From assembly GCA_002503825.1 (NCBI GenBank), contig DASP01000017.1, positions 62,001-126,000 on the forward strand: a DNA stretch of 64,000 nucleotides. The letters are read 5' to 3'. The notes beneath the pieces were generated by a model, which saw only the letters and a list, made by a program, of their open reading frames with translations, did not search any database and was not told the DNA's origin. Source of the stretch: Methanoregulaceae archaeon UBA467 (GTDB lineage: Archaea > Halobacteriota > Methanomicrobia > Methanomicrobiales > Methanospirillaceae). This document shows, one piece after another, positions 58,773 through 64,000 of this stretch. The stretch's first letter is position 1; each line of letters starts with the position of its first letter. The translations under genes were made by a program, and so were the position numbers.

Positions 58773-58842
58773 ACAGGTTTTATCAAAAGGAGGATGTCCC
58801 CAAAGCCGAAAAAATAGGAAAGACGGGGAGACGAAAACCTGT
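58773..58842. repeat. Inverted repeat 3' of pdxT
   Basis: ACAGGTTTT (58773-58781) and AAAACCTGT (58834-58842) are perfect inverted arms. The 52-base interior has CCCC and GGGG that can pair inside. It abuts the pdxT stop codon. Confidence 0.45.
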
Positions 58843-58844
58843 AT

Positions 58845-59429
58845 TCAGATAAGGTTTTTTATGAACCGTTCATGGAGCCGGTAATCGTTCCCGAGCTCCG
58901 GGTGGAACGCAAGCGCCATATGTTTTCCCTGCTCCAGCGCAACAAACCCTGCATCGATCCGGCCGGTTACACTGACTGCAGGTCCGGTTCTTGTCGCCAC
59001 CGGCGCACGGATGAAAAGTGCATGAAACGGCTTATCAAGCCCTTTTATTTGAATGTCAGCTTCGAATGACTCTTTTTGCCTGCCGAAAGCATTTCTTGTC
59101 ACATCCATCTCCATGAGACCGAGCGTGGCGACCCTCGGGTCATCAACACCGGTTGCCATCAGGACCATCCCGGCACAGGTGGCAAAGATACCGCCGGAAA
59201 AACTGGCAAGCGGATCATACATCCTGTTCTTTATGATGAGCCGTGAAATGGTAGTCGATTCCCCCCCGGGTATCGCAATTGCATCGAGCGCCCCGATTTC
59301 ATCAGGATGGCGGAGCGTATCAACCCGGGAGGACTCTGCCAGGCCCATGCCGGTTAATGCCTGGCGGAATGCATGGATATGTTCGCTTACATTCCCCTGA
59401 AGTGCCAGAACCCCGATATTAACGCCCAC
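58845..59429 (-). CDS. pdxT: Pyridoxal 5'-phosphate synthase glutaminase subunit PdxT
   Basis: Class I glutaminase of 194 residues that supplies ammonia to PdxS. IGVLALQGNVSEH opens it, AIPGGESTTIS holds the oxyanion loop, the nucleophile Cys lies in IFATCAGMVLMA, and the His-x-Glu pair in AFHPELGND. The start is set at GTG 59429, which overlaps the pdxS end by 11 bases and has GAGGTG about ten bases upstream; an ATG at 59447 would add six residues. Its length is the family norm. Confidence 0.93.
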   Translation of the reverse strand: MGVNIGVLALQGNVSEHIHAFRQALTGMGLAESSRVDTLRHPDEIGALDAIAIPGGESTTISRLIIKNRMYDPLASFSGGIFATCAGMVLMATGVDDPRVATLGLMEMDVTRNAFGRQKESFEADIQIKGLDKPFHALFIRAPVATRTGPAVSVTGRIDAGFVALEQGKHMALAFHPELGNDYRLHERFIKNLI

Positions 59430-60315
59430 GGTACTGGAGCACCTCATCGTCCCTGAGAAGGTGGACATCGAGCCCTTTCATCGCATCTCCGAGACCCTTG
59501 CTCACCTCTGCAATGACTGCCGGCTCGTTATAATGGTTTACTGCTTCCACAATTGCCCGTGCCATCTTCTCCGGGTTGCTCGAATGGAAGATGCCCGACC
59601 CGACGAATACGCCGTCTGCTCCCATCTGCATCATCATCGCGGCATCGGAAGGTGTGGCGATTCCGCCGGCGGAAAAGTTGACGACCGGAAGGCGGCCCAT
59701 CTTTACCGTCTCGGCAAGGAGTGCGGCGGGAGCTTCGAGGTCACGCGCCCTGTCAACAATCTCCTGTGAGTTGAGTCCCTGCAGCGCCCTTATCTCGCCC
59801 ATGATATTCCGCATATGACGCACCGCCTCGACCACGTTCCCGGTGCCTGCCTCACCCTTGGTCCTGACCATTGCAGCACCTTCAGCGATCCGTCGCAGTG
59901 CCTCACCAAGGTCACGTGCACCACAGACAAAAGGAACGCTGAACTGCGTTTTTTCAATATGGAACTGCTCATCCGCGGGTGTCAGGACCTCGCTTTCGTC
60001 AATCATGTCCACGCCGAGTGCCTCGAGAACCTGCGCCTCGACAAAGTGACCAATCCTGACTTTTCCCATCACCGGAATGGATACGGAATCCATTATCTCC
60101 ACGATCTTCTCAGGGTCCGCCATCCGTGCCACGCCACCGGCCTTCCTGATATCCGCCGGGACACGTTCCAGGGCCATCACTGCGACGGCACCTGCCTGCT
60201 CCGCAATCACTGCCTGCTCCGCGTTCACCACATCCATTATCACGCCCCCCTTCTGCATGGATGCGAAACCACGCTTCAGCAGCTCGGTGCCAAATCTCAG
60301 TTCCTCGAGTTTCAT
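59419..60315 (-). CDS. pdxS: Pyridoxal 5'-phosphate synthase subunit PdxS
   Basis: Builds PLP from ribose 5-phosphate, glyceraldehyde 3-phosphate and ammonia, as a dodecamer with PdxT. The 298-residue TIM barrel has GTELLKRGFASMQKGGVIMD, the first catalytic Lys in VMGKVRIGHF and the second in MVRTKGEAGTGNV. PLP serves the aminotransferases and TrpB2 found in this window. It overlaps cbiB by ATGA at 60312-60315 and pdxT at its end, so all three are translated as a unit. Confidence 0.96.
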   Translation of the reverse strand: MKLEELRFGTELLKRGFASMQKGGVIMDVVNAEQAVIAEQAGAVAVMALERVPADIRKAGGVARMADPEKIVEIMDSVSIPVMGKVRIGHFVEAQVLEALGVDMIDESEVLTPADEQFHIEKTQFSVPFVCGARDLGEALRRIAEGAAMVRTKGEAGTGNVVEAVRHMRNIMGEIRALQGLNSQEIVDRARDLEAPAALLAETVKMGRLPVVNFSAGGIATPSDAAMMMQMGADGVFVGSGIFHSSNPEKMARAIVEAVNHYNEPAVIAEVSKGLGDAMKGLDVHLLRDDEVLQYRGR

Positions 60316-61241
60316 ATGCCACTATATTTGGTCAATGATCCCAATATAAGTAGTGTGATCATAACCAGGAACGAGAATACAAGCGTGATTACCCGTACCG
60401 CCCGGATAATTTCCCTGCCTCCCTCATCAAGTGTTTTTGTGCCGTTTCCTATGGAATAGACCCCCGGTTTCTCAAACTTTATGCCGACACCGCCTGCCAT
60501 GATCGCCATCGGAATTCCGCCATTGAAACCGGGCCTTTTTCGGGCATCCCGGCACAATGTCTCCCATGCCGGCCGGAATGATCCGGTGCAGGCAAAATAA
60601 AGGAGGAGGAGAAGTCCGGTAATCCGCGCAGGGATATAGCTCAGAATGTCATCCATCCGGGCTGAAAACCAGCCGAGCCGCTCCCGTTCATCGCGGTAGC
60701 CAAGCATTGCATCCATGGTATTAGCCGCACGGTAGACCGCAGCTCCGGCGAGCCCTGCAAACCCGAAATAAAAAACGGGGGCAACAATACTGTCAACGAG
60801 GTTCTCAGTCATGGACTCATATCCTGCAGAGAGGATATGCTCACGGTCAAGTGAAGCCGTCTCCCTGCTGACAAGCAGCCCCACCTTTTCCCGTGCGTCC
60901 CCGATCGTTCCGTTCATGGCCTTCACCACCGCACAGGTATGTTCCTCGAGAGAACGCCATGCAAAACACACCTTCAAAAGGAACGGTGCAATCAACAGGG
61001 TCAGGTACCAGGGCGAATACACCTGGAAGAGAGAGAAGGGCAGGGTGAATAGAAACGCGGTACATATCCATAAGATCACTCCGGCTCCCCGGTGCGACCA
61101 CGCCGGCCATTTAGAGGGTATTCCCCACCACCCGATGAACCGGCCGAGCAGCGCTACCGGGTGGAAACGCGTCCTTGGATCACCAAAGACACGATCAACA
61201 AGGAGTGCCAGCGCCAGTACAAGCGGTGCTATTATCCACAT
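60312..61241 (-). CDS. cbiB: Adenosylcobinamide-phosphate synthase CbiB
   Basis: Membrane enzyme of 309 residues that attaches aminopropanol phosphate to adenosylcobyric acid late in cobamide synthesis. LLVDRVFGDPRTRFHPVALLGR is the conserved N-terminal block; SAGYESMTENLVDSIVAPVFYF and RAANTMDAMLGYR follow, with four or five TM helices. It is the first gene of a unit with pdxS and pdxT. With the cobalt importer at the left end, it shows that the cell makes its own corrinoids. Confidence 0.94.
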   Translation of the reverse strand: MWIIAPLVLALALLVDRVFGDPRTRFHPVALLGRFIGWWGIPSKWPAWSHRGAGVILWICTAFLFTLPFSLFQVYSPWYLTLLIAPFLLKVCFAWRSLEEHTCAVVKAMNGTIGDAREKVGLLVSRETASLDREHILSAGYESMTENLVDSIVAPVFYFGFAGLAGAAVYRAANTMDAMLGYRDERERLGWFSARMDDILSYIPARITGLLLLLYFACTGSFRPAWETLCRDARKRPGFNGGIPMAIMAGGVGIKFEKPGVYSIGNGTKTLDEGGREIIRAVRVITLVFSFLVMITLLILGSLTKYSGI

Positions 61242-61343
61242 ATCTGCTTTCCCTGACTATCACATGAGTACGTCTGCAAAAGTGAAAAAGATTTGATATT
61301 CATTTTGAAAAAGAGATGACAGTTTATCACTTTGCCGTCTCTT

Positions 61344-61383
61344 AAAAAATATTGTGTTTTCCCGCCAATGGAAGGTGGGAAAA
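61344..61383 (-). terminator. Hairpin plus T6 terminator after purA-trm112
   Basis: On the minus strand the arms TTTTCCC and GGGAAAA (61377-61383 and 61357-61363) form a hairpin that is followed by T6 (plus 61344-61349), starting six bases after the trm112 stop. This resembles a bacterial intrinsic terminator. Confidence 0.6.
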
Positions 61384-61389
61384 GATTTT

Positions 61390-61575
61390 TCAGCCTTTAT
61401 CCGGCTCCCTCGGGAGCAGGTCGGGGATCCCTTCCTCTATCGGATATGAAACGTTGCATGCCCTGCACTCAAGGGTCCCTTCGACGATCTCTTCTTCATT
61501 TTCCCTGGCGACCCTGAGTTCAAGGTCTCCCTTGCACACCGGGCAGCAAAGGATAGGGAGGAGGGATCGCTTCAT
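61390..61575 (-). CDS. Trm112-family zinc-ribbon protein
   Basis: Protein of 61 residues with CPVC (Cys11, Cys14) and CRAC (Cys37, Cys40), the two knuckles of the Trm112/YcaR fold, and the closing YPIEEGIPDLLP block. Archaeal Trm112 activates several rRNA, tRNA and protein methyltransferases. The ATG overlaps the purA stop (ATGA at 61572-61575). Its partner cannot be named; the methyltransferase at 24.5 kb is one candidate among many in the genome. Confidence 0.87.
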   Translation of the reverse strand: MKRSLLPILCCPVCKGDLELRVARENEEEIVEGTLECRACNVSYPIEEGIPDLLPREPDKG

Positions 61576-62582
61576 TGTTCATCACGGAGGTCAATAATCT
61601 GGGTAAGTTCGGGACCGGTGGATATGAACGTAATGGGGCATCCGATATCTTCTTCTGCCTGTTTAAGGAAGTCTTTTGCCTTTTTGGTAAGTTTGCCGTA
61701 TTCTCTTACCCCAAAACACGCCTTGTCGACCTTATCGATACCGGTTATTGCACCAAGCGTGCACCCGTTAATCATCGCCGAATAGCGGGCCATCTCGCCG
61801 TCCCATCCCCCGATCCTTCTCTGGCGATGTGTGACCGTTCCGAATTCCTGGATGCCGAGGCTGTCCGATACGTTGCGCTCCATCTCTGTATTAAACGGAC
61901 CTTCCCCGACCCTCGTCGGATATGCCTTGAAAACGACGACGACATCATCGATTTTCGTAGGTCCCACACCGTTATCGGCTGCAATCTGTGATGCCGAGGT
62001 ATCCTTGCTGGTGACGAACGGATATGTTCCGTAGTAGAGTGAAATTCCGAATCCCTGCGTCCCTTCCAGGATAACATTCTCACCGCGACCTATTGCAGTG
62101 TTGATCTCCATCGGAACATCCACCATGTACTCTTCCAGTTCAGGGAGTTCTTTTACCTGCCGTGCGACACGAAGCACGCGATCCGAGTTGGCAGGGCCGC
62201 ATCCGCTTCCCGTGGTGCCAATCTTATCCTTGAGATATGCATTCGTACGGTCACGCTGGATATGTTCTTCCTCGATGACAGTGCATCGCCTGTCGATGAA
62301 GACCCTTCCTTTTACATCGAGCATTTCCACTTCGTGTAAAAATACGCGGGGATCCACAAGCACCCCTGTGCCGATGAAAAGCCTGGCGTCAGGATAAATA
62401 AATCCTGAAGGGACCATGCGTACGCCATATTCTTTCTCTCCGACGATCACGGTATGACCGGCGTTCGGACCAACTCCCCCACGCGAAATTATGGTTGGAC
62501 GGTCATGGTGAGCGATATGGGCAACAATTTTGCCCTTTCCCTCATCCCCAAAAAATCCGCCGACGATTATGATACAGCTCAT
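61572..62582 (-). CDS. purA: Adenylosuccinate synthetase, short archaeal form
   Basis: GTP-dependent step from IMP to adenylosuccinate. The 336-residue protein has the P-loop-like GGFFGDEGKGKI with the catalytic Asp, then GGVGPNAGHTV with the catalytic His, and LEGTQGFGISLYYGTYPFVTS. It is about 90 residues shorter than bacterial PurA, as is usual in methanogens. A TATA-like box lies in the 60 bases upstream. It is co-translated with trm112. Confidence 0.95.
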   Translation of the reverse strand: MSCIIIVGGFFGDEGKGKIVAHIAHHDRPTIISRGGVGPNAGHTVIVGEKEYGVRMVPSGFIYPDARLFIGTGVLVDPRVFLHEVEMLDVKGRVFIDRRCTVIEEEHIQRDRTNAYLKDKIGTTGSGCGPANSDRVLRVARQVKELPELEEYMVDVPMEINTAIGRGENVILEGTQGFGISLYYGTYPFVTSKDTSASQIAADNGVGPTKIDDVVVVFKAYPTRVGEGPFNTEMERNVSDSLGIQEFGTVTHRQRRIGGWDGEMARYSAMINGCTLGAITGIDKVDKACFGVREYGKLTKKAKDFLKQAEEDIGCPITFISTGPELTQIIDLRDEQ

Positions 62583-62678
62583 TCTTCAATCATATAGTAT
62601 GGATCCAGTGACGCCATAAATCTATATACTCTGGTTCCGCCCCACACGATTTTCCCCGGGTTCAGCATTTTGTTATAT

Positions 62679-62993
62679 TTATTTCGTTCTATAGCATTCC
62701 TCCTGCCCCTTTGTTACAATACATCTCCTGATATTCCTGAAATACCGCCAGTGAAGGACAAGGTGGAGGGCGATAAGAATAAAAAATATCATTCCCGTGA
62801 TATCATGAATACTACGCCATTCCTGTCGTGTCATTTCAAGGAATAACAGGCTGGCAATATCTCCTGATCCTCCCCGTAAACCGGATCCTCCTGACGGAAG
62901 GATCCAAAGGGTTACCGCTCCCGAGATCATAACCGGGACCAGCATGATCAGGCTGGCGATATCGACAATGGCATTCAGCTTAACCGTTTTCAT
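62679..62993 (-). CDS. DUF4405 small membrane protein
   Basis: Protein of 104 residues with three hydrophobic segments (about 8-30, 40-50 weak and 67-86). The ending WRSIHDITGMIFFILIALHL followed by LHWRYF is the mark of DUF4405, related to cytochrome b561-type helices. The His residues could bind haem, but no evidence shows it. ATG 62993 is used; a GTG at 63002 is an alternative. It stands alone before purA. Confidence 0.75.
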   Translation of the reverse strand: MKTVKLNAIVDIASLIMLVPVMISGAVTLWILPSGGSGLRGGSGDIASLLFLEMTRQEWRSIHDITGMIFFILIALHLVLHWRYFRNIRRCIVTKGQEECYRTK

Positions 62994-63212
62994 CTCAATC
63001 ACATGATCGTGTCCTTCATGGGATTAGATATATCGGTCATATAGTTCATCCGCCCATGGCACGAGTGGCGCCAGACAGGAACCGAACCTCTGAAATCACG
63101 CGGCAATTACACTCCGGAAAACTTCTGTCAGCGCCACCGGTATCCCGGTTTTATGCCAGTCAGTAAATATATCCGGCCCTTTTCCGGGAACTTTTTTAAA
63201 AATGACGGAATA

Positions 63213-64000
63213 TTATGCCGAATGTGCCGAAATAAACCAGTCCATTCTCTTTACTGCTTCCGCAAGGTTTTTTCTTGAGACGGCATAGGCGCACCGGACG
63301 TGCCCGACACCACCCGAGCCAAACACGGATCCAGGCACCACTGCGACACGCTCTTCCAGAAGCAGGCTCTCTGCAAATGAGATATCACTCATACCGGTCT
63401 TTTCGACTGAGGGAAATGCATAAAATGCCCCTTCCGGAACGTGACATGCCAGACCGATACGGTTGAGGCCTTCAATGAATAAATTACGGCGGATACGGTA
63501 TTCCCTGACCATCCGGTTCTTTTCTTCCTCGCCTTTCCGTATACCTTCCAGTGCAGCGATCTGACCCATAACCGGCGCACAGAGCATCACATACTGGTGA
63601 ATTTTCAGCGCTGCATCACAGATCTCCTGCGGTGCACAAAGATATCCAATTCTCCAGCCGGTCATCGCATAGGCCTTTGAAAAACCATTCAGGGTAATGG
63701 TCCTCTCGAAAAGATCTCCAACCGTGGCGGGTGAAACATGGTCCCCGTCATACGTCAGCTCCGAGTAAACCTCATCGCTTATGAGCAGGAGATCATGGTC
63801 GGTCACGATATCAGCAACTGCTGAAATATCCTCCTTCCGCATCACTGCCCCTGTCGGATTGTTCGGGAAATTTATGATGAGCACCTTGCTCTTATTCCCG
63901 ATTTTTTCCATCAGGCGGTCAGGATTGAGGCGAAAATGGTCTTTTTCAACACACGGAACCGGCACCGGCACTCCGCCGGCAAGGGTTACACACGGAGAGT
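63213..64000 (-). CDS. Class I aminotransferase, cut by the right edge of the window
   Basis: C-terminal 262 residues of a PLP enzyme whose N-terminus lies beyond base 64000; the frame stays open to the edge, reading SPCVTLAGGVPVPVP there. NFPNNPTGAVM holds the substrate Asn, SDEVYSELTYDG the cofactor Asp/Tyr, and LNGFSKAYAMTGWRIGYLCAP the PLP lysine. It is a distant paralogue of the enzyme at 39.7 kb and differs in the C-terminal domain. The amino acid specificity is unknown. Confidence 0.9.
   Translation of the reverse strand, partial: SPCVTLAGGVPVPVPCVEKDHFRLNPDRLMEKIGNKSKVLIINFPNNPTGAVMRKEDISAVADIVTDHDLLLISDEVYSELTYDGDHVSPATVGDLFERTITLNGFSKAYAMTGWRIGYLCAPQEICDAALKIHQYVMLCAPVMGQIAALEGIRKGEEEKNRMVREYRIRRNLFIEGLNRIGLACHVPEGAFYAFPSVEKTGMSDISFAESLLLEERVAVVPGSVFGSGGVGHVRCAYAVSRKNLAEAVKRMDWFISAHSA

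Larger units (their letters stand above)
58443..58844. other. 402-base convergent gap rich in inverted repeats
   Basis: No supported protein gene between hppA and pdxT. The gap holds the T-rich terminator, repeat copy 2 (58578-58619), a G/C-rich hairpin with GCAA loop (58732-58753) and a wide 9-bp inverted repeat (58773-58842). CCCTGCC and GGCAGGG near 58697-58733 can also pair. Confidence 0.6.

Overview
The window is chromosomal DNA of a methanogenic euryarchaeon, most likely of the order Methanomicrobiales; the genus cannot be fixed from sequence alone. The evidence is a DP1 subunit of DNA polymerase D, two CofH-type FO (coenzyme F420) synthase subunits, archaeal-type riboflavin synthase, a short archaeal PurA, TrpB2, a K+-dependent type membrane pyrophosphatase, AMP-forming acetyl-CoA synthetase beside an OFA-type MFS transporter, a WtpABC-type tungstate/molybdate transporter, and PEGA, CARDB-like and DUF2953 proteins. 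Genes are dense and often joined by ATGA/GTGA overlaps. Many promoters place an archaeal TATA box about 26 nt before the start codon, which implies leaderless mRNAs. I see no tRNA, rRNA, CRISPR array, insertion sequence or phage gene.

Layout. 1-4.5 kb: end of a flavodoxin-like gene, the cobalt ECF transporter operon cbiMNQO, a membrane M50 protease and a chorismate mutase. 4.5-9.3 kb: arginine operon argC-CBS-argJ-argB followed by a thioredoxin-CcdA fusion. 9.7-12.9 kb: acs and an MFS transporter. 13-17 kb: a cysteine-cluster protein, a surface protein, an AcoX/NAD-kinase-like protein and trpB2 with a TRP-box operator. 17.3-19.5 kb: a STAS protein and an MBL/degenerate-ATPase fusion that look like a signalling pair. 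19.7-27.2 kb: phosphoesterase, HEAT protein, six-repeat PEGA surface protein, aldehyde dehydrogenase, methyltransferase and a GerW/DUF2953/mini-GerW cluster. 27.5-33.8 kb: six-gene MacB-like ABC cassette with three tandem FtsX-type permeases, an ATPase, a CARDB-like exoprotein and a Yip1 protein. 34-39.7 kb: CorA, a secreted acetolactate decarboxylase, cupin/cytosine deaminase, archaeal alanine dehydrogenase-like protein, CMD protein and HEAT/ArsC. 39.7-43 kb: class V aminotransferase-ribC-ribH-class I aminotransferase, tightly coupled. 43-48.6 kb: purE, thiC, MBL hydrolase, DUF123, iron-sulfur flavoprotein, FMN protein, cofH copy 1 and DUF1805. 48.6-54.7 kb: wtpABC, a radical SAM-winged helix protein, cofH copy 2 and signal peptidase I. 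54.9-64 kb: DP1, hppA, pdxS-pdxT-cbiB, purA-trm112, DUF4405 and a second class I aminotransferase cut by the window edge.

Several clusters form one cofactor economy. RibH and CofH both use 5-amino-6-ribitylaminouracil, for flavin and F420 respectively. CbiMNQO brings in cobalt and CbiB works late in corrinoid synthesis. WtpABC supplies W/Mo, probably for enzymes such as formyl-methanofuran dehydrogenase (not in this window). PdxST, ThiC, PurE and PurA complete a vitamin and nucleotide housekeeping block.

The parts I find least explained are the MBL-ATPase/STAS pair, the mini-GerW cluster, the triple-permease cassette, the CbiO C-terminal extension, and a 42-nt hairpin repeat present in two convergent intergenic gaps.
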